Part shown: positions 40,677 to 50,187 of the stretch, in pieces
Layout: each line of letters begins with the position of its first letter
How positions within the stretch are numbered: position 1 is the first letter of the stretch
From: Phycisphaerae bacterium
GTDB taxonomy: Bacteria; Planctomycetota; Phycisphaerae; SM23-33
Direction: 5' to 3'
DNA: 64,000 nt
Assembly: GCA_016782885.1 (NCBI GenBank)
Contig: JADHXQ010000001.1
Span: forward strand, 40,732 to 104,731
Program-made: the position numbers and the translations under genes
Notes under the pieces: generated by a model
Database searches by the model: none
The model's input: the letters and a program-made list of their open reading frames with translations, nothing else
Told to the model about the DNA's origin: nothing

Positions 40677-41321
40677 TCAATCTGTTTTCTTTTGTAATCC
40701 TACTAGAATGTCCGCGACATCTTTGTCTTCCAGTGTCTCGGGGGCAAGTATTTCATATAATCCCGGAATCGCAAGAACCTTTCCGACAAATTCTCCCGGC
40801 AGGCGCCTGAGGACTTCGGCGAAACTGACGTGGGTGGCCCTTGAAATGCCCTCGAACTGCTCCCGCCCTATCCGTTGAGGCTCTTTTCTGTGGGCGGGAT
40901 AACCCGCGGCGGATTCAACGCAAAGCAGCCTGTCAAAGATAGTGTAGAGGTTCTCGTCGCTGGCCCATCCATACCCGAGGTTGAGTGTCAGTGAAATGCA
41001 GTTACCCCCGTTTATCTGGGTAAATAACCACCCATCCAGCGGGGTCATAATATGCCCGCATGAAATCCCGGGATACTGAAGAACGGAATTCATGAACCCC
41101 TGCCCGGTACTGCATCCGCCAACGACAAAATCGACTCGTTTCGTATTGAGCAGGAGAGCGCCCAGGAAAGCAGTCTCGTTATAATTAAGCTCCGGGACGT
41201 CTTCCTTGTCCTTCATACCGAAATTGATAATCTCGTAATTACCCTCCTGGGCTTCCAGGGCTTTCATGATGTCCTTGTTTCTTTCGACCGTACTGATCTC
41301 TGTAACAACTGCTATTTTCAT
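40677..41321 (-). CDS. RpiB/LacA/LacB family sugar-phosphate isomerase-like
   Basis: RVDFVVGGCSTGQGFMNSVLQYPGISCGHIMTPLDGWLFTQINGGNCISLTL. Confidence 0.8.
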   Translation of the reverse strand: MKIAVVTEISTVERNKDIMKALEAQEGNYEIINFGMKDKEDVPELNYNETAFLGALLLNTKRVDFVVGGCSTGQGFMNSVLQYPGISCGHIMTPLDGWLFTQINGGNCISLTLNLGYGWASDENLYTIFDRLLCVESAAGYPAHRKEPQRIGREQFEGISRATHVSFAEVLRRLPGEFVGKVLAIPGLYEILAPETLEDKDVADILVGLQKKTD

Positions 41322-41338
41322 TTCTCTATTCCTTACCG

Positions 41339-42274
41339 TTAAATGTTGCGCATTACCTTTTTTGCTATTCCTTCGGCGTCCAGTTCATGCTTGTCGAGAA
41401 GTTCAGCCGCCGTCCCCGATTCGCCAAAATCGTCCTTGATACCTTCCCTGGCAACGATCGCCTTGTCGATCACTTTCATCTCGGCTACGGTTTCGGCAAC
41501 GGCGCTTCCCAGACCGCCGTAAACACTGTGCTCCTCCACGACGACCAGGACGGGGTATTTCTCGGCGGCTTTCATAACGCCCTCGGTGTCCAGAGGTTTG
41601 ATTACGGGTATGTTAATCACGCCCGCCGAAACACCATCCTTTTCCAGCAGATCGGCTGCCTCGAGCGCGTGGCCAAGGATCGGTCCGCACACGACTATCG
41701 CGACGTCTTGGCCTTCCTTGAGCTCGACGGCCTTGTAGATATCGTGGGCGTAACCTTCTTTATAAATGTTCTTGCAATTATACCGTGACAGTCTCAAGTA
41801 GACCGGGCCCTGATGCTCGTAAGCCGCTCTGACCGCCGCTTCGGTCTGGGGTCCGTCGGCCGGGACGATAACCACCATGTTCGGCAACGTCCTCATCAGG
41901 GATACGTCAAGCACTGCCTGGTGCGTCGCGCCGTCCGGCCCTTGCGTCAGTCCCGCGCTGGAACCGCAGACCTTTACGTTCAGCCGCGCCAGTGAGAGTT
42001 GTTGACGGATCTGGTCGAAACATCTGCCGGTGGCGAATACGGCGAAGGTGTTGGCGAAGACGATCTTGCCTTCGTGAGCCATTCCGGCGGCGGTCGATAT
42101 CATGTCCTGTTCTGAGATGCCCATCTCCAGAAACCGGTTCTCATCGGCTTGGGTGATATGAAACGACCTGGTGGATCGGCCGAGGTCGCAGTCCAGAGCG
42201 ACCACGTTCTTGTCTTCCCTGGCCAGTTGGAGCAAGGCCTCCCCGAAACGGTCTCTGGTGGCTTCTTCACTCAT
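41339..42274 (-). CDS. Transketolase, C-terminal subunit
   Basis: GISEQDMISTAAGMAHEGKIVFANTFAVFATGRCFDQIRQQ (Pyr domain) plus C-terminal domain. Confidence 0.92.
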   Translation of the reverse strand: MSEEATRDRFGEALLQLAREDKNVVALDCDLGRSTRSFHITQADENRFLEMGISEQDMISTAAGMAHEGKIVFANTFAVFATGRCFDQIRQQLSLARLNVKVCGSSAGLTQGPDGATHQAVLDVSLMRTLPNMVVIVPADGPQTEAAVRAAYEHQGPVYLRLSRYNCKNIYKEGYAHDIYKAVELKEGQDVAIVVCGPILGHALEAADLLEKDGVSAGVINIPVIKPLDTEGVMKAAEKYPVLVVVEEHSVYGGLGSAVAETVAEMKVIDKAIVAREGIKDDFGESGTAAELLDKHELDAEGIAKKVMRNI

Positions 42275-43107
42275 TCTTGTTCTCCGTTGGGAATGGCCAG
42301 TTCATCACAGGCGTCTTTGTATTCTTCTTCCGTCAACGCGTAATTATGTCCCCTGAAGGTCCCTTCAATAGAGGATATGCCTTTTCCCTTCACCGTTTCA
42401 GCTATGATGATGCAGGGCTTGTCTATGTTGTCGGTCTCATCCAGGGCTCGGCATATCTCGGACAGATCGTGTCCGTTAACCCGCGTGGCGTGCCAACCGA
42501 AACTCCGCCATTTCTCTTCGAGCGGTTCGATGGCCAGACTTTCTTGAACGCATCCCTGGCTCTGATAACCGTTGAGGTCAATGACGGCCCTGATGTTATT
42601 GATCCGGTAGTGGCTTGTCGTCATCGCCGCTTCCCAGACCTGGCCCGACTGCAATTCGCCATCGCCCATCACGACATAAATATTGAAATCGTTCCCGTCA
42701 AGCCGCGCCGCCATGGCTATTCCGTTGGCGTACGACAGGCCCTGTCCCAACGAACCGGTGGGGGCCTCGATACCCGGGGTCTTGTTAATGTCCGGATGGC
42801 CCTGCAGCATCGCTCCCAACTGCTTGATCTTTCTGAGTTCTTCCGGCGGGAATAAGCCCAGCATGGACAGGATAACATACTGGGTGGGGACTGAATGCCC
42901 CTTGCTCATGATGAACCTGTCCCGCGTTGGAGAGTCTTTTTGTTCAAACGAATAGTTCATTTTGTAGAAATAGAGCGCCGTCAAGATCTCCACGCAGGAC
43001 AGAGATCCGCCAAAGTGATGGGTCTTTCCGCTGCCGAACATCTGGAGCAGTTCAAACCTGATTTCTTTCGCCTTGGCCTCAAGGATCGCCAATTGTTTCT
43101 CTTCCAT
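42271..43107 (-). CDS. Transketolase, N-terminal (TPP-binding) subunit
   Basis: MGDGELQSGQVWEAAMTTSHYRINNIRAVIDLNGYQ; GSLGQGLSYANGIAMA. Confidence 0.92.
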   Translation of the reverse strand: MEEKQLAILEAKAKEIRFELLQMFGSGKTHHFGGSLSCVEILTALYFYKMNYSFEQKDSPTRDRFIMSKGHSVPTQYVILSMLGLFPPEELRKIKQLGAMLQGHPDINKTPGIEAPTGSLGQGLSYANGIAMAARLDGNDFNIYVVMGDGELQSGQVWEAAMTTSHYRINNIRAVIDLNGYQSQGCVQESLAIEPLEEKWRSFGWHATRVNGHDLSEICRALDETDNIDKPCIIIAETVKGKGISSIEGTFRGHNYALTEEEYKDACDELAIPNGEQE

Positions 43108-43109
43108 TT

Positions 43110-44122
43110 TTATCTCACTGCCATTTTCGGTTTATACCGCACTTTCTGGGCTTCAATTATAAGGGCCGCCAAAATGATAAGTCCCCTGACAGACCTGACG
43201 GCATTAGGATTCATCTGCATCAGGTTCAATCCATTGTCAACGACAGACAACAGCAAAACTCCCGCAAAGGCGCCCAGGATCGTACCGCGCCCGCCCGACA
43301 AAGCGATTCCGCCTATCACCGCGGCGGCAACGGTTTCGATGGTAAATCCGGACCCCAGGAAGATCGTTGATTCCCCGACCCGACCCAGGAGCATCCATGC
43401 GGCAATGGCGGCCAGGAATCCGCTGATCATATAGGCCCTGATTATTGTCTTGCCGGGTCTGAAACCAGACGCGTAAGAAGCATGAGGATTTCCGCCGGTC
43501 GCGTAGAGGTCCCTACCGAAAACAGACACCCTGTAGTAATAATAGAAAGCAGCCACAAACAGAAGTGTCACTATGACCTGCACGGGTATCGGACCGGCTT
43601 TACCGGTCCCCAAATACCTGAAGGCGTCGGGAATGTCCGCGATATTCCGGCCCATGCAGAGGGTTAAAGCCAGTCCCCTCAACGTCAACTGCATCGCCAG
43701 GGTAACTATGAAATTGTTCATCTTGAGACGGGCTATCATCTGCCCATTCAACCAGCCGATTCCGGCCCCGAGGAACATTATTATGAAAATCACCAGCACC
43801 GGGTTTACGCCCCAACCACTGCCGCTATCAAAGGTATTAGCACCCCCCCCGCATTGGCGCTTCCCATAAGCCACGCCGCGACAACCGTCAGAAGAGTGAC
43901 AGTACCCTCCGCCGAAAGATCAAAATTACCGCTTAAGAGGCAGGTGGCCTGGCCCAGGACCAGAAGGCCAAGAACACTGGCATGCAGGAGAATATTCATC
44001 ATGTTGGTGGGAGCGAGAAAACTGCGGGCGAATATTGAAAAGAAAGCAAACACAAGAATAATGACGAACCAGAGAAAGCGGTCCAGAACAAACTTTCTGT
44101 AATCCACTGGTTTTCTATCCAT
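43110..44122 (-). pseudogene. Sugar ABC transporter permease (RbsC-like), frameshifted into two ORFs
   Basis: N-part MDRKPVDYRKFVLDRFLW...AAWLMGSANAGGVLIPLIAAVVGA* and C-part ...GVNPVLVIFIIMFLGAGIGWLNGQMIARLKMNNFIVTL continue the same domain in different frames near 43805-43850 (C8 homopolymer present). Confidence 0.75.
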
Positions 44123-45626
44123 CGCAGCCCTCGCCCTCGATGGCAAGCACAATATTTTCCGGGGTCATTTCCCGATCCCCTTTATGAAACTCTTTCACTA
44201 TGCGCCCCTTGTACATGACAATGACCCGATCGCATATTCCCGCCTGCTCTCTTGCCTTACTTGAAATAACAAGGATCGCGCTTCCTCTGGACGCCAGGTC
44301 TTCGACTATCTTGAAAATATCCTGCTTGGCCCGGATATCAACTCCCGTCGTAGGTTCATGAAGGATGAGGACGGAGGGGCTGACCGCAGCCAGTTTGGCA
44401 AAAACTACTTTCTGCTGGTTCCCCCCGCTCAACTGTCTCACTATCTCTTCCCGGTCGGGCGTTTTAATTCCCAGACTCTCGATGTATTCGTCCACGAGAT
44501 CTGCTTCTTCCTTAAGCCGAATCACTCCCAGGAAATTCTTGATCCTGTCCAGGACCGTATAGGTGACGTTTTCCCGAACGGACCTCAAACCAACCGTACC
44601 GTATTTAGTCCTGTCCTGAGGAAGGAGCGCCAGCCCCTGGTCAAAAGCCTCTTTGGGGCTGCGGGCGGTAAATGGCTTTCCATTAATGGTAACAGAGCCC
44701 ACGCCGCGGCGCTCCATACCAAACAAACCAGCCGCCAGATCTTCAGCACCGCATCCCTGGAGACCAGACAGACCGACAACCTCACCCTCATGCAAGACCA
44801 GATCAATGTTTTCATAGGACCCGCGGCGCGAGAGTCCTTCTATTTTCAGAACGGGCTTGTCCTTGATTACCGAAGCGGCCCGTTCATACTCCTTAACGTC
44901 TTGGCCCGCTATCAAGTGAGACAGCTTGTCCATATCCAGGTCGGCGGCATGGTAAGTTCCCGCCCCGATACCGTCTCTCAGCACCGTCACCCGGTCACAT
45001 ATCTCAAAGACCTCTTCAAGATGATGTGATATATAGATAAAAGCAACCCCCTGAACTTCCAGGGACTTGATAAAATTGAAAAGAAGCTCGATATCGGTAT
45101 GAGGAAGCGGAGCGGTGCATTCATCAAGGACAATAAGATTCGTGTTGCCGAACAGGGCCTTGGCGATCGCAAGCATTGTTTTTTCCGCGACCTTGAGTCC
45201 TTCCGCGGGCTTGCGGACATCCAGGTCCAGCCCCAGCTTCGCGAGCCTGTTTTCCGCTTCCCGGTATACCTCTTTCCAGTTGACAAGACCAAGCCTGTTG
45301 ACCGGCATGTCTCCGGCGAGAATGTTTTCCGCCACAGAAAGACTGTCCATCATGTTGACGATCTGGGGAACGTAAGCGACACCCGCCTGGAGCGCCGCGC
45401 TTGAGGCCATCCGTTCATGCTTATTTCCGTCAATCGTGATTGTCCCCGCGTCGGGCGTCTGCAAGCCCATAAGGATACGGACCAGGGTGGATTTCCCCGC
45501 GCCATTCTTTCCAACAAGCCCCAGGACTTCTCCTTCATATACCTCCAGGTCCACGTCTTTCAGGGCCTGAACGCCCGGGAAGGCCTGGCACATCCCTTCC
45601 ATTTTGAGTATGACCTTATTATTCAT
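44115..45626 (-). CDS. Sugar ABC transporter ATP-binding protein (RbsA/MglA-like, two ATPase domains)
   Basis: GLVGKNGAGKSTLVRIL Walker A; LSGGNQQKVVFAK signature. Confidence 0.95.
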   Translation of the reverse strand: MNNKVILKMEGMCQAFPGVQALKDVDLEVYEGEVLGLVGKNGAGKSTLVRILMGLQTPDAGTITIDGNKHERMASSAALQAGVAYVPQIVNMMDSLSVAENILAGDMPVNRLGLVNWKEVYREAENRLAKLGLDLDVRKPAEGLKVAEKTMLAIAKALFGNTNLIVLDECTAPLPHTDIELLFNFIKSLEVQGVAFIYISHHLEEVFEICDRVTVLRDGIGAGTYHAADLDMDKLSHLIAGQDVKEYERAASVIKDKPVLKIEGLSRRGSYENIDLVLHEGEVVGLSGLQGCGAEDLAAGLFGMERRGVGSVTINGKPFTARSPKEAFDQGLALLPQDRTKYGTVGLRSVRENVTYTVLDRIKNFLGVIRLKEEADLVDEYIESLGIKTPDREEIVRQLSGGNQQKVVFAKLAAVSPSVLILHEPTTGVDIRAKQDIFKIVEDLASRGSAILVISSKAREQAGICDRVIVMYKGRIVKEFHKGDREMTPENIVLAIEGEGCDG

Positions 45627-46726
45627 TTGGCGCCTTGCGCAAGTGATCTATTGATATTGAGATAGTCGTCCGAGAGCCCCACCAGGCTCTTTGAGAGCTG
45701 TTCCTTCAGAGTTTTCCTGGCAAGATAACGGTTCTTTAAGGCATCAAGCAGGATCGCCAGGAGAAGCAGCCCACCGAGGATAGCGTCTATTATCCATGGA
45801 GATGCCTGGACGATAAGAAGCCCCGTATCAAGGACCCCCCAGAGAATAACTCCTCCCATCGCGCCAATCATATTGCCGCGTCCTCCTTTCAGGCTGATCC
45901 CGCCGATAATGGCCGCCGCCTGTATGGAGAAAATCCAGTGGTATCCAGTTTTCATCGTCGCGCTGTCCATTCGCCCCGCCAGCACCCACGCGGCCAGTGC
46001 GGCACAGAACCCGGAAATTGTGTAAACAGCGATAATGATTCGCTCAGACCTGATCCCAGCCGCCTCGGCAGCGGCCCTGTTGGCGCCAACGGCGTATATG
46101 TTCCGTCCAAAACGCGTGTACCGGGTGATAATGTGGACCGCGGCGAAAATGAGAAAAAAGAACAAAAGGCTTACCGAGACCCTTACAGGTTTTCCGTCAA
46201 CCATAACGGTGAAAAGACTTCCGCCCCCCAACCATCCGAATCCATCACCGAGACCGCTGGCGCTGGTGGCGGGAGAAATGAGATAAGAAACGCCTCGAAG
46301 TGTTATCAGCACAGCTATGGTATAGACAAGATTGTTGAGTTTGAGTTTCGTTATCATCAGCCCGTTAAGCATGCCTATCAGCACCCCCGCGCCCAGCATA
46401 AGGACTATCACCATCCCGCCGGGCAGCATGGTCCCCCAACCACCCAGTTCGGGTGAAGCGATGAGTAACGTCGCCGAAAACGCCGTCAGCCCCAGCACCG
46501 ACTCCGAAGAGAGGTCAAAGTGCTTCGTGAGCATCACAAAAGACTGCCCGATGACAAGGATCCCGATTGGCGCTACCCGTGGAATTATGCCTAACAGGGT
46601 ATAAGGCCTCAGGAACCGGCCCGAAAGCAAGGAGAACACAATCACGGAAACCGCGACAAGCAACCAGGCTATGTTATTGAGAAGAAGAAACAGAACGCGA
46701 TTCAGATAATCTCCTCGTTTGTTCAT
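45623..46726 (-). CDS. Sugar ABC transporter permease
   Basis: RbsC-like TM protein (GQSFVMLTKHFDLSSESVLGLTAF; GGISLKGGRGNMIGAMGGVI). Confidence 0.92.
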   Translation of the reverse strand: MNKRGDYLNRVLFLLLNNIAWLLVAVSVIVFSLLSGRFLRPYTLLGIIPRVAPIGILVIGQSFVMLTKHFDLSSESVLGLTAFSATLLIASPELGGWGTMLPGGMVIVLMLGAGVLIGMLNGLMITKLKLNNLVYTIAVLITLRGVSYLISPATSASGLGDGFGWLGGGSLFTVMVDGKPVRVSVSLLFFFLIFAAVHIITRYTRFGRNIYAVGANRAAAEAAGIRSERIIIAVYTISGFCAALAAWVLAGRMDSATMKTGYHWIFSIQAAAIIGGISLKGGRGNMIGAMGGVILWGVLDTGLLIVQASPWIIDAILGGLLLLAILLDALKNRYLARKTLKEQLSKSLVGLSDDYLNINRSLAQGAK

Positions 46727-46750
46727 TTTCTCTGCTGCGTCCACTGGGAC

Positions 46751-47797
46751 TTACTGGTTTCCCCACAGGCGCTTGTCGTCAACGTTGTCTTTAGTCACGA
46801 CAGTCGTGGCAAGGAGCATCATTAAACCATTATCAGCTTGAAAGATTCTTGCCGGGGACCAGAGGGCTCCTTCTTTAATGAAAGGACCTGTTGCTATGGT
46901 TTCTCCTTTCAAAACTTCCTTTTCCACAAAGTCCAGGACGATACCGCAATCCGTACATGGCTGACTGTATGACGCATCCTGCCATCCTTCGCGGACCGCT
47001 TTGAGCCCGGTGGGACTACCGTCGATCGCCCCGTACCAGATATGCCCCTTCTGGCCTGCTTTGATCTTTTTTCCCAACTGGGCCAAAGCCGAGAGTATCG
47101 GGGTAGTCCCTATCACGTCGGTGTGGCTGAAAATCGCGTCCACCGACTGGGAACCGACAACATCCAGCGCGCCTTTAAAGAACTTGTCCTGGTCCCACTC
47201 AGTAGGCTTCGATAGAACTTTAATATTGGGGTATTTGGCCATATGTTCGTTAAAGCCTTTGTTCCTCATCTGCGCCACACTGGAGGCCATGTCTCCCTGC
47301 AATTCCAGAACTACCCCCTTGTGCTCGCCATATTTTTTCTTCAAGAAAGCCACCGCCCCCACCGCCGCCTGGCGCCCCCCCATCTCGTTATCGGCCTGAA
47401 CCGTCATATTAAGCGGTGTTCCAACTGTCGAGCGATCTACTCCATAGACCGGGATTCCCGCATCTCGCGCTTTCTTAACACCGGAGCCTATCGATTTAGC
47501 ATCGATGGGACAGATAAGAATCGCGTCAACCCCTAAAGCAATCAGGCTTTCCATCTGGTCGAGCTGTTTCTCGGCGCTGGTGCCGGCGGAAAAGTTTATG
47601 ATTTTCCAACCTTTTTCCTCAGCCCGTTTATCGACACTGTTCTTTATCGCTGAATGAAAAGCATTCATCTCGGGATGCAGTGCTCCAACGGTAAAGACCT
47701 TCTCACTTCCATCTCCCTGCTTGCCGCATCCGCAAACCAAGATCATTGCTGAAAAAAATCCGACAGCATAAAAGCAGAATGTTCTTCGGTCTGTCAT
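46751..47797 (-). CDS. Sugar ABC transporter substrate-binding lipoprotein
   Basis: MILVCGCGKQ lipobox; periplasmic-binding fold (FSAGTSAEKQLDQMESLIALGVDAILICPID). Confidence 0.93.
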   Translation of the reverse strand: MTDRRTFCFYAVGFFSAMILVCGCGKQGDGSEKVFTVGALHPEMNAFHSAIKNSVDKRAEEKGWKIINFSAGTSAEKQLDQMESLIALGVDAILICPIDAKSIGSGVKKARDAGIPVYGVDRSTVGTPLNMTVQADNEMGGRQAAVGAVAFLKKKYGEHKGVVLELQGDMASSVAQMRNKGFNEHMAKYPNIKVLSKPTEWDQDKFFKGALDVVGSQSVDAIFSHTDVIGTTPILSALAQLGKKIKAGQKGHIWYGAIDGSPTGLKAVREGWQDASYSQPCTDCGIVLDFVEKEVLKGETIATGPFIKEGALWSPARIFQADNGLMMLLATTVVTKDNVDDKRLWGNQ

Positions 47798-47991
47798 CGC
47801 ACCACCTTTCTATTTGTGACTCGCTAACATGGTAACATACGAACCATAAGGAATGAGTCTATCCACGGGGCAAGAAGAAGTCAATGTCAGAGATGATGAC
47901 GGCAGCTCTTATTACAAAGCCACGTGAAAACGCCATGGTATTACTCGGTTTTAGGGGAATTCGCAGTACTGCTGTTTTTTCGCTTACCTGC

Positions 47992-48020
47992 TTGACTAAT
48001 CGAAGCAGTTTGAATATAAT
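47992..48020 (+). promoter_or_regulatory. Strong sigma70-type promoter
   Basis: TTGACT-N17-TATAAT, ~200 nt upstream of the 48219 CDS. Confidence 0.7.
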
Positions 48021-48218
48021 ACTTTAGTCGTGTAACCTACCGAACCAAGGGATAAGCAGGACGACCGGCAGGATGCCCAAAGGCGTCTACCGCCAACCAG
48101 ACAAGAGAGAAAGGGTTTTCAAAAAGCCTTAGTCCGCGGGCTTGCAGTTTAAATTTTCGCACGCTGCGGCTGACGGAGTGCCCCCCGCCCCGCCATAACC
48201 ACCGGATTACAACGTACA

Positions 48219-49502
48219 GTGAACTCGACGAAACGCAAAGTCATGCAACCGGAAGCGTCAGCGCCCCGAAACAATACCGCCAGAACCGGGCACTCGTTCA
48301 AGAGAGGCGCCGCGGCAGTCGCAATTGTCATGGTTGCGGCGCTGATTCCCTGCGTGGTGATTCTGCGAAACAGCATGTCGAGTTCCGCGCACACAAACCC
48401 GGACGCCGCCTCATCGCCAGTCGCCAAACCGTGGGGACAACTGGAATACACGCCCATCGTTATCGCCCCGCCACTGGAATTCGTACCCGATCCGCCGATC
48501 GAGTGTTATTCCGAGGATACTGTATGGCACTTTTCGGAGCTTGGCCCGGACGGTCTATCGATCCTTCTCCAGAAAACAGGTCTCTCGGCGCCGTTTAGCG
48601 AAAAGTTGCTTTCCATGGCCGTTCCCAACGAAGCAATCGGCGGTATGAGCATCCATCCTCACAGGCAATTCGTATTGGATATAAGCCCCAAAGATCGTGC
48701 TGCACTCTATATCGCGTTGTATGACAACCGGCAGAACATCGATCAACAGAATCTGTTTCGGTTTCACGGGAGTTCACCCGACGATTGGTTCGCCGGTTCG
48801 GAGGTCTCTCCGGCAGTCAGAAAACTCGTCGATCCATTGATTTACCGACGCGGAGAGTTCATGTATTTCGCCGATATCCGAAGCATCGGGTATATCGCTT
48901 CGCGCACGAAACGTTTGAATCTGTTGAAGGCACTTAAGCGCGACGCGACGTTTCTCGCTCATCTGAAGATATCGCCTGATTCGGATATCGAAGCCCTGGT
49001 CAAATACTGGGGGCGCGGGGGCAGGGAAAATGAGGTGCGGCCGATCCTGGAAGCAATGATGCAGCGGGGAGGCGAGCAGTCCATCAATATCACGCATCTC
49101 CTGCCCGCCCTCGCCCGGCAAAGGCTGTACACCTATCCGAAACGTTCGGACTCGGACATTATGGTCTACCGTCGCGATTGTCACTGGACCTCACTGAACT
49201 TTTTCAACGAAGTGCCCGACGACAGCTTGAGCTTAGCCGACGGCAAGAACGCCTTTACCGCAATTACGACCAACTATTACCAAATCAGCGGTGGTCTTCG
49301 ATTGGGCGATATAATCGTGTTCGTCAACCCGCAGAGGCTTGCTATACATTCGGCAGTATACATCGCCGACGACGTCTTTTTCCACAGATGCGGAGCCCAA
49401 TCCTGGGCGCCATGGGCGCTGACGCGACGGAAACACCTCGAGCACTACTATCCTTCGCATAAGAAATACAAAATACGCTACTTTCGGCACAATAGCCTGT
49501 AA
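48219..49502 (+). CDS. Membrane-anchored protein with probable C-terminal NlpC/P60-like papain-fold domain
   Basis: N-terminal TM; RDCHWTSLNFFNEV...LRLGDIIVFVNPQRLAIHSAVYIADDVFFHR (Cys...His layout). Confidence 0.5.
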   Translation: MNSTKRKVMQPEASAPRNNTARTGHSFKRGAAAVAIVMVAALIPCVVILRNSMSSSAHTNPDAASSPVAKPWGQLEYTPIVIAPPLEFVPDPPIECYSEDTVWHFSELGPDGLSILLQKTGLSAPFSEKLLSMAVPNEAIGGMSIHPHRQFVLDISPKDRAALYIALYDNRQNIDQQNLFRFHGSSPDDWFAGSEVSPAVRKLVDPLIYRRGEFMYFADIRSIGYIASRTKRLNLLKALKRDATFLAHLKISPDSDIEALVKYWGRGGRENEVRPILEAMMQRGGEQSINITHLLPALARQRLYTYPKRSDSDIMVYRRDCHWTSLNFFNEVPDDSLSLADGKNAFTAITTNYYQISGGLRLGDIIVFVNPQRLAIHSAVYIADDVFFHRCGAQSWAPWALTRRKHLEHYYPSHKKYKIRYFRHNSL

Positions 49503-49710
49503 GGGACAAGTATCCGTCACTCCCCGACGGATACGTGCGCTCAGACGTCGCATATCTTGACGGCCTGGGCGAGTGACGCCGCCGAATCCCGTTTGGGTAC
49601 GAATTCATGGGCGACGTGGGCGCGAGAAACGAGCCCGCAATCAGCTGAGATCAGGAGGCTTCTTACGGACTCGTTTCGTCGCGGTGTAGCGGACACCGGG
49701 AGTAAATTCG

Positions 49711-49959
49711 TTATTTTTCGGCCTTGTCACGCCGGTGCCTGGATTTCTCGTGGGCCTTGCGGCGGTCTGACATCTGTTCCTTGAACCGGGCTTTCTGCTC
49801 GTCGGTCAGGACGGCGTCGATTTCCTTGCGCATCTCAGCACCGCCGCCGTGCCGCCTGGCTTTGCGGTCGCGCTTGGGGGCTTCATCCCGCGCGATGACC
49901 ACTCCAGACACTACCGAGAAAACCAGCACAATTGCTCCAAGCATCACAAACTTCTTCAT
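49711..49959 (-). CDS. Small exported basic/helical protein (Spy/CpxP-like)
   Basis: Signal peptide; EIDAVLTDEQKARFKEQMSDRRKAHEK. Confidence 0.55.
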   Translation of the reverse strand: MKKFVMLGAIVLVFSVVSGVVIARDEAPKRDRKARRHGGGAEMRKEIDAVLTDEQKARFKEQMSDRRKAHEKSRHRRDKAEK

Positions 49960-50187
49960 TTCCATGCTCCCGGGATCCATTGGGTCCGCTTTGAGATAAT
50001 TGAACTACTCAAAAAACGAGTCTATTTGTAACTCTTCGTCCTTAGCTTGTTGAACGGTCGGGGCCTTGGATTATTGCAGAAATTGATCTCATCAAGTTCC
50101 ATCGGGCACGTCGCTGCGATCAAAGCTGAAAGGAAACTCCAATACACCCTTGCTCATCGCGGGGTATCGCAGATATGTTGGTGTCAT

